Source: BACL27 sp964203235 | Lineage (GTDB): Bacteria; Actinomycetota; Acidimicrobiia; Acidimicrobiales; Ilumatobacteraceae | Length of the DNA: 64,000 nucleotides | Direction of reading: 5' to 3' | Assembly: GCA_964203235.1 (NCBI GenBank) | Contig: CAXNLE010000003.1 | Coordinates: forward strand, 95,373 to 159,372 | Part shown: positions 45,884 through 54,997 of the stretch, in pieces | How positions within the stretch are numbered: position 1 is the first letter of the stretch | Layout: each line of letters begins with the position of its first letter | The notes under the pieces: model-generated | Databases searched by the model: none | What the model was told of the DNA's origin: nothing | The model's input: only the letters and a program-made list of their open reading frames with translations | Program-made: the position numbers and the translations under genes

Positions 45884-47263
45884 ATGACTCGAAAAATCAA
45901 CGTAGCCGTTTTCGGCGCTGGATACGTCGGCCTGGTGTCGGCGGCAGGGTTGGCAGCAATTGGGCACAATGTGGTTTGCGTTGACATTGATGCAAATAAG
46001 GTCAGTAAATTAATTGACGGCGAAATTCCATTTTATGAGCCGGGTCTGAGTGAACTGGTGTTGAAATGTGTCGCCAATGGCTCGCTGCGTTTCACTTCGC
46101 TGCCTAAAAATGCAATTGCCCATGGCGAAGTTTTGATAATCGCAGTTGGCACTCCACCGCTCGAAGATGGAACCGCGGATCTTTCTCAGGTGCTTTCAGT
46201 GGCAAATACAATCGGCGGACAACTTAAGAAATATGCAGTTGTTGTTGTCAAGAGCACGGTTCCAGTTGGCACTTCAGATTTGGTCACAAATGAGATTGCT
46301 CGAGCAATGCACGAAAATTCATTTAGCGTTGACTTCGCGGTTGCATCAAATCCAGAATTTCTCAAAGAAGGCGATGCAGTAAATGATTTTATGAAACCCG
46401 ACAGAATCGTCGTGGGCACAAACGATCAACTCGCCATTGAGATATTGCGAGAGATGTATCGACCGCTTTGCCTAAATGAAAACACATTGATGGTGATGGA
46501 TGCGCTTTCGTCGGAGTTATGCAAATATGCGTCGAATGCGATGCTCGCGACGCGAATATCTTTCATGAATGAAATGGCTAATTTGGCAGATTGCGTTGGA
46601 GCAGACATCAATGAAGTGCGCCGAGTGATGGCAGCAGATCCACGTATCGGCGCAAAGTATCTCAACGCTGGTGCCGGTTTTGGCGGAAGTTGTTTTCCAA
46701 AAGATCTTCGTGCGATTGCGGCGATGGGCAACGAGCACGGATGTTCACTTGATCTTGTCGCCTCGGTCATCTCAGTAAACGATGCGCAACAATCGGTGTT
46801 ACTTGAAAAAGCCAAATATGCAATCGGGTCATTGAAAGGCAAACGTTGTGCGGTCTGGGGTCTTTCGTTTAAACCAGACACTGATGATGTTCGCGAAGCA
46901 CCTGCTGTTGCGCTGATCCACTCGTTAATTGCTGAAGGTGCAACTGTTGTTGCGCATGATCCACTCGTGTCGTGGCTTTCGATGTACAGCAGTTTGCCAA
47001 CCGAGATTTTTTCGATAGTTGATTCGCCGTATCAGGCAGTCGTTGGCGCCGATGTGTTATTTCTAGTTACCGAGTGGGAGCAATTTCGTAATCTCGAAGT
47101 ATCTCAGCTGATAGAGAAAATGCAAAATCCTGTGATTATTGATGGCCGCAACCTTTGGAGCAATATTGACTTCAGTCAAACTGAAGCGAAATATATTGGT
47201 ATCGGCCGTCACTCGTTGACTTCGAAAAAAGCGACGGCGAGTGTTCAGTTGCTGGCTGGCTAA
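45884..47263 (+). CDS. ugd: UDP-glucose 6-dehydrogenase family protein
   Basis: A 459-residue nucleotide-sugar dehydrogenase: NAD loop GAGYVGLVSAAGLA (residues 10-23), VASNPEFLKEGDAV, and the catalytic cysteine in GSCFPKD near residue 267. It makes UDP-glucuronate or a related uronate, which may feed the glycosyltransferases upstream. GDP-mannose specificity cannot be excluded, but the KPDTDDVREAP region favours UDP-glucose. Confidence 0.92.
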   Translation: MTRKINVAVFGAGYVGLVSAAGLAAIGHNVVCVDIDANKVSKLIDGEIPFYEPGLSELVLKCVANGSLRFTSLPKNAIAHGEVLIIAVGTPPLEDGTADLSQVLSVANTIGGQLKKYAVVVVKSTVPVGTSDLVTNEIARAMHENSFSVDFAVASNPEFLKEGDAVNDFMKPDRIVVGTNDQLAIEILREMYRPLCLNENTLMVMDALSSELCKYASNAMLATRISFMNEMANLADCVGADINEVRRVMAADPRIGAKYLNAGAGFGGSCFPKDLRAIAAMGNEHGCSLDLVASVISVNDAQQSVLLEKAKYAIGSLKGKRCAVWGLSFKPDTDDVREAPAVALIHSLIAEGATVVAHDPLVSWLSMYSSLPTEIFSIVDSPYQAVVGADVLFLVTEWEQFRNLEVSQLIEKMQNPVIIDGRNLWSNIDFSQTEAKYIGIGRHSLTSKKATASVQLLAG

Positions 47264-47286
47264 TAATTTATTTTCAAGCTTTGGTT

Positions 47287-47778
47287 TTAAGTGTTTTGCT
47301 GAGTGGTGCGATCTCGAGCCCACGTTGACAGCACAATCAAGACTGCGCATATTCCGCACACAGTCCACGCAAATGTGCGAATGAGGTTTACAGTCATCAA
47401 TTGTTGATGCACTGATTCGTCAAAACCGTCGGCAAGTTTCGCGTGTGCCGGGGCGGACCAAAAGCCACTGAGAACTAGGACAACTGCCATCGCTACACCG
47501 TTAATCACAGCGAGAACCCGCAATTCTTTTCGCTTGCCTATAAATGCGATGGCGAAAATGCCGATCAAAGTGATGCCCTCTGTAAGCCATGGAAAGATTA
47601 ATAGTCGCCCAATTCGTTCGACATGTTCGGCTTGAAAGCTCGTGTACGTTGTTTCTCCGACGTAAGCAAACAGCGGGTAATGGGCATATTGAATTGTCCA
47701 GATCAGTCCAACCATAAATAGAGATGCTGCAAGATGAACGATTACGAGCAACCGATAATTCTGTTCCAAATATTTCAC
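47287..47778 (-). CDS. Four-helix membrane protein, unknown function
   Basis: A 163-residue protein with four hydrophobic segments (about residues 8-28, 62-80, 88-107 and 133-152) and conserved-looking polar spots WTIQYAHYPLF and SGFWSAPAHAKLADGFD. The WxxQxxxYPLF and PxH patterns recall a group of small membrane proteins from planktonic bacteria without assigned function. It is convergent with ugd and follows the regulator gene on the same strand by 29 bases. Confidence 0.7.
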   Translation of the reverse strand: MKYLEQNYRLLVIVHLAASLFMVGLIWTIQYAHYPLFAYVGETTYTSFQAEHVERIGRLLIFPWLTEGITLIGIFAIAFIGKRKELRVLAVINGVAMAVVLVLSGFWSAPAHAKLADGFDESVHQQLMTVNLIRTFAWTVCGICAVLIVLSTWARDRTTQQNT

Positions 47779-47807
47779 GACTGAAGGCTAGAACGAAAAA
47801 CGACTTG

Positions 47808-48437
47808 CTAGTTTGCCCCTGAAGCCGAATTGCCGTAGGCGATTATTGATAGAAATCGCACTGGAGTCTGAATTATCTTCGTCGGCCCATGTGGTATCTC
47901 ACCGTCGAATTGGAGTGTGTCACCTGGTCGCAAAACGTATCGTGCGTTGCCATGCCCATATTCGAGGGCACCTTCCAGCATGTAAAGCAGTTCAGTGCCT
48001 GGGTGTTGAAACAACGGAAACACTTCCTGTTGTTGACTTAATGTGACGAGCAATGGTTCCATCCGTCTGTTGGCTCCGCGCATTGTTCCGAGTAACTGAT
48101 AGCGGTGCCCAGAACGAGTGCCCTCGCGAATGATTTCAAGACCTTTTCCGGCAGCCACATACAGCGCATCGTGTTCTTCTTCGAGGCCACGAAACAAGGC
48201 CGTTACGGGCACTTCTAGAGCGCGGGCGATACTGCCGAGTGTCGCCAAACTTGGCGATGCCTGGCCGTTTTCGATTTTGGACATCATTCCTTTGCTGATT
48301 CCACTAGCTGCGGCAAGGTGGGCGACTGTTTGATCGCGACCTTGTCGGCACTCGCGAATTCTTTGCGCGATGACCATATTCATATCGTCAACAAAGTCGC
48401 CTCTTTCGGCAGGTTTGACTTCGTTTTCTTCGATCAC
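47808..48437 (-). CDS. XRE-family regulator with C-terminal cupin domain
   Basis: A 209-residue regulator. Residues about 25-80 form an XRE helix-turn-helix (VAHLAAASGISKGMMSKIE, then PSLATLGSIARAL); residues about 125-205 form a cupin barrel with GTELLYMLEGALEYG and LRPGDTLQFDGEIPHGP. The layout matches PuuR-like regulators that sense small amines or amino acids. It is divergent from the permease gene of the methylamine region, which suggests control of that region. GTG start at 48437 sits in a TGTCC repeat. Confidence 0.88.
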   Translation of the reverse strand: MIEENEVKPAERGDFVDDMNMVIAQRIRECRQGRDQTVAHLAAASGISKGMMSKIENGQASPSLATLGSIARALEVPVTALFRGLEEEHDALYVAAGKGLEIIREGTRSGHRYQLLGTMRGANRRMEPLLVTLSQQQEVFPLFQHPGTELLYMLEGALEYGHGNARYVLRPGDTLQFDGEIPHGPTKIIQTPVRFLSIIAYGNSASGAN

Positions 48438-48519
48438 AAGTGTCCTTATAAATTCATTGAATAATGACTAAAAAATGTCTTGCAATGTCCCTATATATAG
48501 GTAACACTACAAGTGTCCT
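48436..48519. promoter_or_regulatory. TGTCC repeats between the XRE-cupin and permease genes
   Basis: ACAAGTGTCCT occurs at 48436-48446 and again at 48509-48519, with a related GCAATGTCCCT at 48482-48492. The exact pair lies 73 bases apart and brackets the divergent promoter region that also contains CTATATATAG (48491-48500). Plausible binding sites for the adjacent regulator; inference only. Confidence 0.45.
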
Positions 48520-48555
48520 GACGGGGGTTTGGACTAACAACTATTGGGGGTAAGT

Positions 48556-50031
48556 ATGTCTGATCAAACGGCGTCATTTGACGCGTCTCTGGTGAAGCCA
48601 GGTACAAATGAACTAGCGAAAGATACAAACTGGTGGGGCGCTTTCGTCATCGGTCTTTCAGGAACGATCCTCGTGATCGCGCTCGTCGGGTGGGCGGTTC
48701 AGGCGCTCGGCGGTTATTCAATTCCATTATTTGTCGTGATCACAGCGATGGGAGTTTTGCTTTGTTATTGCCTTGCCGAACTTGCCGCTGCAATGCCGAC
48801 CAGAACCGGTGGTCTGCCGAGTTATGCATTTGAAACTTTCAAGCCCTGGGGGAAGACAACGGCCAAACATATTGGCGGTCTTTCTACTTGGGGTTATTGG
48901 CTCGGGTGGTTCACCGTCGCGCCGATCAATGTGATTCTTGCGTCTTCATACCTGCGTAATCTGTTCGAACTTCCTGTAGGTACAACGTTTGATCCGTTTG
49001 GTGCGACGTTCGGTCTTCCACTATCTTCAACTGACTTCATAGTTGGTGTGGTTGTGCTCGTGGCGATGTTTGTACCTTGTTACATGGGTATTCGCCTTGG
49101 AGCCAAATTCGCCACCATTCTTGGTATCGCATCTGTGATTCCGTTAGTGCTCTTAGTGATTCTGCCATTTGCTAAACCGTCAACAATTGATTTCGGTCGA
49201 CTTGATGGCTTTGGTTTACCAGAAGGTGTGACTAATAGTTTCACTTTTACAATTGCTTGGGTCTTCATCTTCACTTGGTCAGTATTGGCAATGGAGGCAG
49301 CAGCCTGTTACATCGGTGAATGTAAGGATCCCGCTCGAGATGCGAAGATTGCAATGACTGCTGAAGGACTCTTTGGATTCTTCATCTACGTATCAATTCC
49401 GGTGATGGTAATCGCTGTGCTTGGCACCGGGTCTGCCCTTGCTGGCATCGACGCAAAGACAGTGTTCGACCAATATGTACAAGCAATTTTCGGAGTCAAC
49501 GAATTTTGGAAATGGTTCGTCGGGTTGGCAATTGTGATTGCGTTGTTGCTTTCAGTTTTGAATGCAGTGATGGGTTGCGCTCGAGGTCTTTATCAAAACG
49601 CTCACGACGGAATATTGCCGCGCTGGTTTGGTAAGACCAACAAGCATGGTTCGCCATCCAACGCAATGTATTTCAACCTCGTCGCATCGATTGTCGTCTT
49701 GCTCTCGGGTACACCATTGGAGATTTACATCTTCTCCAACATGGGATACTTGTTTGCTTGCGCAGTCGCACTGATTGGCTACTGGCTATTTAGATCAAAT
49801 AGCCCTGATGCAGCCCGGCCAGTCAAAATGCCAGGTTGGATGTCACCGGTTGCATTAGTGATCGGAGTGTTCTTCTTGTTCACTTGGATCTACGGCGGCT
49901 TTTACTCGGCTGACTATATTCTCGGTGACCCATCCAAGCGATACTTATTCTGGCTCGGTCTGGGTATTCTTGCCGTGTACTTTCCGCTGTACGCATGGCG
50001 CAATGCATCGGACAAAAGAGTTAAGGCCTAG
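48556..50031 (+). CDS. APC-superfamily amino acid/amine permease
   Basis: A 491-residue transporter with about 12 helices. The first helix region TNWWGAFVIGLSGTIL and the segment RTGGLPSYAFETF are typical for the APC family, and YIGECKDPARDAKIAM is the loop after helix 6. ATG at 48556 has GGGGGTAA upstream (TTG at 48544 rejected). Its neighbours (amine-type regulator, gmaS-mgs-mgd) suggest methylamine, a methylated amino acid or glutamate as substrate. It is followed 11 bases later by the universal stress protein gene. Confidence 0.85.
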   Translation: MSDQTASFDASLVKPGTNELAKDTNWWGAFVIGLSGTILVIALVGWAVQALGGYSIPLFVVITAMGVLLCYCLAELAAAMPTRTGGLPSYAFETFKPWGKTTAKHIGGLSTWGYWLGWFTVAPINVILASSYLRNLFELPVGTTFDPFGATFGLPLSSTDFIVGVVVLVAMFVPCYMGIRLGAKFATILGIASVIPLVLLVILPFAKPSTIDFGRLDGFGLPEGVTNSFTFTIAWVFIFTWSVLAMEAAACYIGECKDPARDAKIAMTAEGLFGFFIYVSIPVMVIAVLGTGSALAGIDAKTVFDQYVQAIFGVNEFWKWFVGLAIVIALLLSVLNAVMGCARGLYQNAHDGILPRWFGKTNKHGSPSNAMYFNLVASIVVLLSGTPLEIYIFSNMGYLFACAVALIGYWLFRSNSPDAARPVKMPGWMSPVALVIGVFFLFTWIYGGFYSADYILGDPSKRYLFWLGLGILAVYFPLYAWRNASDKRVKA

Positions 50032-50042
50032 GTAAAACTAGT

Positions 50043-50531
50043 TTGATATTGAGGCGTCGCAAACCTAAGTGGGACGCACAACCAACTCAGTCCATCGGAG
50101 TCGTTCTGGCATCCGATGGACGAGCTGATTTCACTTCGCAAACAGTTGCGACGGCCGTCGCACTCGAATCAAAGTCTCCTGTTCGGGGAGTTTGCGTATT
50201 AACAATTGCCAAGGTCCATGGTTTCACCTTGGGCATTCCACACCCGGGGCTTTTGCCGACAAAAGCAGAAGCTTTAGAGCGAACTAACTGGGTTGAGCGG
50301 GCAATAGAAACAGTCAAAAAGTCTGGTGTTGCTGCTGACGGGCAGGTTGCGACTACCCGCCATGCCGTCAAAATGATTGCACAGGTTGCGCAACAACGAA
50401 ATGCAAGTTATGTCGTTGTAGACGGAACCAAAGCAAAGGGCCTTCGTCGAATGATCGAAGGTGACATCGGCTTAGAACTCAAGCGTCGACTACGCAAAAC
50501 ACATATTGAAGTTGTTATCGTTTCGCAGTAA
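50043..50531 (+). CDS. Universal stress protein family protein
   Basis: A 162-residue UspA-like protein: SIGVVLASDG first strand, central helix with VERAIETVKKSGVAADGQV, and YVVVDGTKAKGLRRMIEGDIGLELKRR near the end, which parallels but departs from the usual G-x2-G-x9-G(S/T) ATP loop, so nucleotide binding is doubtful. Usp proteins often follow transporter genes and modulate them. TTG start at 50043, 11 bases after the permease stop; its 3' end faces gmaS. Confidence 0.65.
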   Translation: MILRRRKPKWDAQPTQSIGVVLASDGRADFTSQTVATAVALESKSPVRGVCVLTIAKVHGFTLGIPHPGLLPTKAEALERTNWVERAIETVKKSGVAADGQVATTRHAVKMIAQVAQQRNASYVVVDGTKAKGLRRMIEGDIGLELKRRLRKTHIEVVIVSQ

Positions 50532-50562
50532 TTGCGCCGTATTAATTTCTGTCAAATAATTG

Positions 50563-51930
50563 TTACGACAGATTTAAATAGTTAGTCCGCTCGATTTCGC
50601 CAACCTGTGAGTGCCACTTGGTGAACTCTTCCATTTTTACTTTGGCCATGTAGTCGCTGTAAAACTCTTTGCCAGTGTGGCCGAGTGCTTTTTGCATTAG
50701 TTCGTTACCCATTAGGTTTTCTGCTGCATGCAGCAATGTCGGTGGCAATGGACGAATGCCCTTGGCGGCCACAGCATCTGGGTGTAACTCGTACAAGTTG
50801 TCAGTATTTGGCGAACCAGGGTCTGTCTTTTTATCAACACCGTCAAGCCCTGCGGCGAGAACTGCGGCGAAGGTTAGATACGGATTGGCCGCACCATCAA
50901 CTGATCGAATTTCGAGCCGATTACCTTCTGAAATTCGCACCATCTGAGTGCGATTATTGCCGCCGTATGCAACGTATGCGGGTGCCCAAGTAGCGCCAGA
51001 GTTTGGTGCTGAAACACCCATTCGCTTGTAACTGTTAACTATTGGGTTTGTAATTGCTGACATTGCTTTGGCGTGCTCAAGTACTCCGCCACAGAAGTTG
51101 TAGCCCATTGATGTGAGACCAAGTCCATGATCATCTTTTCCAGACTTGCTTCCTGCTAGTTGAAATAGATTTTCGTCACCCTTCCATAGAGAAGTATTCA
51201 TGTGCAGGCCGTTGCCGGTTAGATCATGGAATGGCTTTGGCATAAAAGTTGCCAACATTCCAAATGAGTGAGCAACTGTGTTGACCATATATCTGAAGAA
51301 AATTAGGCGATCAGCGGTTGTCATCGCTTCTGCATACTTGAAGTTCTGTTCGAATTGCCCGTTGGCGTCTTCATGGTCGTTGGCATAGTTTTCATAGCCA
51401 AGTCCGTTCATGTATTTCGAAATTGTTGACAGATAGTCAAACATTCGAGTAAGTCCGCGTGCGTCATAACACGGGTAGTCAAGGGTGTCGAGTGAATCGG
51501 CGACAACTAATTTGCCGTTCTCGTCACGCTTAAGCAAGTGGTATTCGGCTTCTACACCGACCATCAACTTCATCCCACGCTCTTCTTCTAATTTTTTTAA
51601 AGCATTGCCCAAAATAATTCGAGGTGTATAAGGCCATGGCTTGCCTTCAACTTTGATGTCGCACATCACAACTGCAACACCGTCACGCCATGGAAGTTTG
51701 AAATAACTGTTGGCGTCTGGGTCGGCGATCATGTCTGGGCCGGCAGGTGATTGTCCCATCGGACCTACTGCAAAACCAGCGAATCCAGCACCTTCGCAAA
51801 CAACATCCATTGCCGAAACTGGCACCAACTTGGCGCAAGGTCGACCATGCATATCGACAAACATCGTCATGAAAAATTCGATATTGTCTTCGGCCGCCCG
51901 TGCTTCTAATATTTCACGTGTCTTGCTCAT
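50563..51930 (-). CDS. gmaS: Gamma-glutamylmethylamide synthetase (glutamine synthetase-like, GlnT type)
   Basis: A 455-residue glutamine synthetase-fold enzyme. In the N-terminal beta-grasp it has FAGFAVGPMGQSPAGPDM, and in the catalytic part GVEAEYHLL (metal glutamates), NDHEDANGQFEQNF and NGLHMNTSLW (metal histidine), then GATWAPAYVAYGGNNR. These closely follow GmaS/GlnT proteins, not housekeeping GlnA. The reaction is ATP-dependent joining of methylamine to glutamate, the first step of the N-methylglutamate pathway. A GGGGG stretch precedes the ATG. It is divergent from mgsABC, with 138 bases between starts. PuuA-type putrescine activity is the main alternative. Confidence 0.87.
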   Translation of the reverse strand: MSKTREILEARAAEDNIEFFMTMFVDMHGRPCAKLVPVSAMDVVCEGAGFAGFAVGPMGQSPAGPDMIADPDANSYFKLPWRDGVAVVMCDIKVEGKPWPYTPRIILGNALKKLEEERGMKLMVGVEAEYHLLKRDENGKLVVADSLDTLDYPCYDARGLTRMFDYLSTISKYMNGLGYENYANDHEDANGQFEQNFKYAEAMTTADRLIFFRYMVNTVAHSFGMLATFMPKPFHDLTGNGLHMNTSLWKGDENLFQLAGSKSGKDDHGLGLTSMGYNFCGGVLEHAKAMSAITNPIVNSYKRMGVSAPNSGATWAPAYVAYGGNNRTQMVRISEGNRLEIRSVDGAANPYLTFAAVLAAGLDGVDKKTDPGSPNTDNLYELHPDAVAAKGIRPLPPTLLHAAENLMGNELMQKALGHTGKEFYSDYMAKVKMEEFTKWHSQVGEIERTNYLNLS

Positions 51931-51960
51931 CTGATGCCCCCATCAAAAAGATTTTTATAC

Positions 51961-52042
51961 TATATAAAGTTAGAGTACCATGCTTTTCGTTAAAATGTTT
52001 AATCTGAGTGTTCTGTTGTATATTAACATGAAACTTTATATA
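51961..52042. promoter_or_regulatory. Symmetric divergent promoter region of gmaS and mgsA
   Basis: TATATAAAGTT at 51961-51971 is the exact reverse complement of AACTTTATATA at 52032-52042. Each arm lies about 30 bases before one of the divergent start codons (gmaS 51930, mgsA 52069), so the two promoters are mirror images. The arms could be matching -10 regions or paired regulator sites that tie expression of both sides together. Confidence 0.5.
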
Positions 52043-52068
52043 TTGAGTGCGACTAGGGGAGGTTGAGC

Positions 52069-52932
52069 ATGTGTGGAATCGTCGGATTGCACCTTTTGGA
52101 CAATGAACTCGAACCACAGCTTGGTCATTTCGTCACAGCAATGCTCACCCAAATGTCGGATAGAGGCCCAGACTCGGCGGGAATCGCCATCTATGGTGAT
52201 GTGGTTGATCAAGGCCTTCTGAAGTACTCGTGTCGCTCAGATGATCGAAACTTTGATTGGATTTCGTTGGCGGCAAAGTGTGGCACACGGCTTGTCAGGC
52301 ATGGTGACGGCGTCGTTTTAACTGGCGTACCTGGACTTCAATCTCAAATTGAATCCCACGACGTAAGCATCATCTCCACGGGTGTTGCAGTTGAGGTATT
52401 CAAGGATGTCGGCGCACCGATTTCGGTTCTTGAAAGATTCGATATTGAATCAAGAGTCGGCTATCAAGGAGTCGGTCACACACGCTTAGCCACTGAGTCT
52501 GCAATTACTACCGACGGTTCTCATCCATTTTCAACACACGATGATTTATGTGTGGTGCACAACGGATCATTTTCTAACTATTTCAGTGTAAAGCGTGACC
52601 TAGAAGCGCTCGGCGAAAAGTTCTTGACCGAAAATGACACAGAAGTTGCGGCGCGCCTGCTTGGTTACGAAATGAGCCACGGGCGCGATCTTGGTGACGC
52701 ACTAAAGGTGCTTCAAAAAACACTTGACGGATTTTACACACTTCTGTGTGCGACTCAGAACGAATTCGCTATTGCCCGTGACTCGGTTTCATGTAAGCCA
52801 GCCGTGATTGCGGTTCACGATAGATATGTTGCAATGTCTTCTGAGTATCGCGCGCTCGCCGACCTGCCCGACATTGACAAGGCCAAGGTTTTTGAACCGG
52901 CTCCGAATGAAATTCACGTTTGGACTCGTTGA
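52069..52932 (+). CDS. mgsA: N-methylglutamate synthase subunit A (class II glutaminase-like, GlxB type)
   Basis: A 287-residue Ntn-type amidotransferase domain. ATG at 52069 is chosen because it puts the nucleophile cysteine at position 2 (MCGIVG), and GGGGAGG lies just before it. DRGPDSAGIAIYGD, GHTRLATES and VVHNGSFSN are conserved parts of the glutaminase site. In the pathway this subunit would release methylamine from gamma-glutamylmethylamide and channel it to subunit C. The stop overlaps mgsB (TGATG). Confidence 0.88.
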   Translation: MCGIVGLHLLDNELEPQLGHFVTAMLTQMSDRGPDSAGIAIYGDVVDQGLLKYSCRSDDRNFDWISLAAKCGTRLVRHGDGVVLTGVPGLQSQIESHDVSIISTGVAVEVFKDVGAPISVLERFDIESRVGYQGVGHTRLATESAITTDGSHPFSTHDDLCVVHNGSFSNYFSVKRDLEALGEKFLTENDTEVAARLLGYEMSHGRDLGDALKVLQKTLDGFYTLLCATQNEFAIARDSVSCKPAVIAVHDRYVAMSSEYRALADLPDIDKAKVFEPAPNEIHVWTR

Positions 52933-53615
52933 TGACACCAACAGTTTTTGATTGCGAGACATCCACCGTTAGAGAAATCAATGTTGCATTGCGCGCACTA
53001 CCAAGTGGCTCATCGGCAACCATTCTCAATCCAAAGGGCCGCCACAATCTGGCCGTTGGCATGATCAAAGATCTCAACATAACTTTCGAAGGATCAGTTG
53101 GACATTATGTTGGCGGACTTTGTGATGGAATCAACATAAAAGTTAATGGGTTTTGTGGTTGGGCAGCCGGAGAAAATCTGATGAACGGCACAATTCGTGT
53201 GACGGGAAACGCCAGCGAGCGTGTTGGGGCGACTGCGCACGGAGGCACCATCGTTGTTGAAGGTGACGCAAGTACGCGCGCCGGTATTTCGTTGAAAGGT
53301 GGATCGATTGCCATCGCTGGAGATATTGGCGACTTCGCCATGTTCATGGCTCAGGCTGGAATATTGCTTGTAGGTGGAAATGTTGGCGAAGCACTCGGTG
53401 ATTCGTTGTACGAAGCAGTCATATATGTAGCAGGAACAGTTAAGAGTCTTGGTGCCGATGCCCGTTACGAAGACATCACAGAATCCGATGTGTCTAAAAT
53501 CGTCGCCTTGTGTGAGATCGCTGGATTCACACACATCGATCCAAATAATGTCAAACGAATCGGCTCGGCCAAACAGCTCTATAACTTTAATTCATTGAAG
53601 GAGCAGAAATACTAA
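52932..53615 (+). CDS. mgsB: N-methylglutamate synthase subunit B (GlxC type, GXGXG beta-helix)
   Basis: A 227-residue protein like the C-terminal right-handed beta-helix domain of glutamate synthase. Repeating G-x-V-G and G-x-T-x-V-x-G turns run from about residue 55 to 185 (VGHYVGGLCDG, NGTIRVTGNASERVG, GGTIVVEGDAS, GGSIAIAGDIG). It is structural, joining the glutaminase and FMN subunits. ATG 52932 overlaps the mgsA stop and its own stop overlaps mgsC (TAATG). Confidence 0.88.
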   Translation: MTPTVFDCETSTVREINVALRALPSGSSATILNPKGRHNLAVGMIKDLNITFEGSVGHYVGGLCDGINIKVNGFCGWAAGENLMNGTIRVTGNASERVGATAHGGTIVVEGDASTRAGISLKGGSIAIAGDIGDFAMFMAQAGILLVGGNVGEALGDSLYEAVIYVAGTVKSLGADARYEDITESDVSKIVALCEIAGFTHIDPNNVKRIGSAKQLYNFNSLKEQKY

Positions 53616-54997
53616 TGACTGATCCAACGCCCGTCGATAAGCCGCGCTCCCGCCACAGTGCCTTGCGTGAAAGCCATTCGTTTCCTGTATCCGTCATTGA
53701 TCAAATTCATGGGATGGCCGAAGAAGGTCGTTATGAGATTCGTGGATGGGGAGCAAAACGAAAACTGCCAACATTTGATGATCTCGTTTTTATAACCGCG
53801 TCGGCATCGCGTTACCCAATGGAGGGTTACCGCGAAGCATGCGATACGACAACGGTGCTCGGTTCACGATTTGCGAGCAAGCCTCTCGAACTAAAGATTC
53901 CAATAACGATCGCTGGCATGAGTTTTGGATCTTTGTCAGGTCATGCCAAAGAGGCACTCGGGCGTGCCGCAACGGCAGTTGGTACTTCGACGACAACTGG
54001 TGATGGTGGAATGACCGATGAAGAACGGAACTCTTCCAAACACCTCGTGTACCAGTGTCTCCCCTCGCGATATGGATTCAATCCAACAGATTTAATGAAG
54101 GCTGACGCAATTGAAATTGTATTGGGACAGGGCGCAAAACCAGGTGGCGGCGGCATGTTGCTTGGACTAAAAGTATCTGAGCGCGTTGCTGGAATGAGAA
54201 CTTTGCCTCCCGGTATTGATCAACGGTCATCGTCGCGTCATCCCGACTGGAGTGGTCCCGATGACCTTGTTATCAAGATTGAAGAATTGCGTGAAGCCAC
54301 AAATTGGGAAAAACCAATTTATGTAAAAGTAGGTGCGACTCGGGTTGCCTACGATGTGAAGTTGGCCGTTGCTGCCGGCGCCGATGTATTGGTGGTTGAT
54401 GGCATGCAAGGTGGCACGGGTGCAACTCAAGATGTGTTTATCGAAAATGCGGGGATCCCGACGATGCCAGCAGTGAGAATGGCGGCTGATGCACTGCGAG
54501 AAATTGGTAAACATCACGAAGTTCAGTTGATTGTTTCTGGTGGTATTCGTACCGGAGCAGATGTAGCCAAAGCACTTGCCCTTGGCGCAGACGCAGTATC
54601 TATAGGTGTGGCATCACTGCTCGGTCTTGGCTGTAACCGTCCAGCTTGGTTTAACGCGAAAGCCAATCACTGGGTGGACGCTTCCAAAGATTATGACTTA
54701 CTTAATACTGAGGCTGGATATTGCCACCATTGCCACACAGGTAGATGCCCAGTTGGAATCACAACCCAAGATCCAGAATTAGAAGCACGGCTTGATCCTG
54801 AGGTAGGAGCGGCATGGCTGACGAATTATTTGCGTGCTTTGACAATGGAACTGACAACACTGGCTCGTGCTTGTGGCAAGAGCAATGTCCACAATCTTGA
54901 ACCAGAAGATATGGTTGCGCTAACAATTGAAGCAGCGGCGATGGCGCGAATTCCTCTAGTCGGTACCAATTGGATTCCAGGATGGACAAATCAGTGA
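53615..54997 (+). CDS. mgsC: N-methylglutamate synthase subunit C (FMN-binding glutamate synthase domain, GlxD type)
   Basis: A 460-residue FMN and iron-sulfur barrel domain. ITIAGMSFGSLSGHAKEALGRAA, STTTGDGGMT and the GGTGATQDVFIENAG segment match the synthase domain of glutamate synthase, and the cluster cysteines lie in CHHCHTGRCPVG (about residues 370, 373 and 378). Here it would add methylamine to 2-oxoglutarate, giving N-methylglutamate. It is shorter than GOGAT and has no fused glutaminase, as in MgsC/GlxD. Overlaps mgdA. Confidence 0.9.
   Translation: MTDPTPVDKPRSRHSALRESHSFPVSVIDQIHGMAEEGRYEIRGWGAKRKLPTFDDLVFITASASRYPMEGYREACDTTTVLGSRFASKPLELKIPITIAGMSFGSLSGHAKEALGRAATAVGTSTTTGDGGMTDEERNSSKHLVYQCLPSRYGFNPTDLMKADAIEIVLGQGAKPGGGGMLLGLKVSERVAGMRTLPPGIDQRSSSRHPDWSGPDDLVIKIEELREATNWEKPIYVKVGATRVAYDVKLAVAAGADVLVVDGMQGGTGATQDVFIENAGIPTMPAVRMAADALREIGKHHEVQLIVSGGIRTGADVAKALALGADAVSIGVASLLGLGCNRPAWFNAKANHWVDASKDYDLLNTEAGYCHHCHTGRCPVGITTQDPELEARLDPEVGAAWLTNYLRALTMELTTLARACGKSNVHNLEPEDMVALTIEAAAMARIPLVGTNWIPGWTNQ

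Noticed and set aside
50563..51930. Gamma-glutamylputrescine synthetase (PuuA)
   Set aside because: The nearby regulator and permease fit a Puu set, but puuB, puuC and puuD are absent and the motifs follow GmaS/GlnT more closely.
53615..54997. Ordinary glutamate synthase large subunit
   Set aside because: Too short, no fused glutaminase, and encoded with separate glutaminase and GXGXG subunits as in mgsABC.
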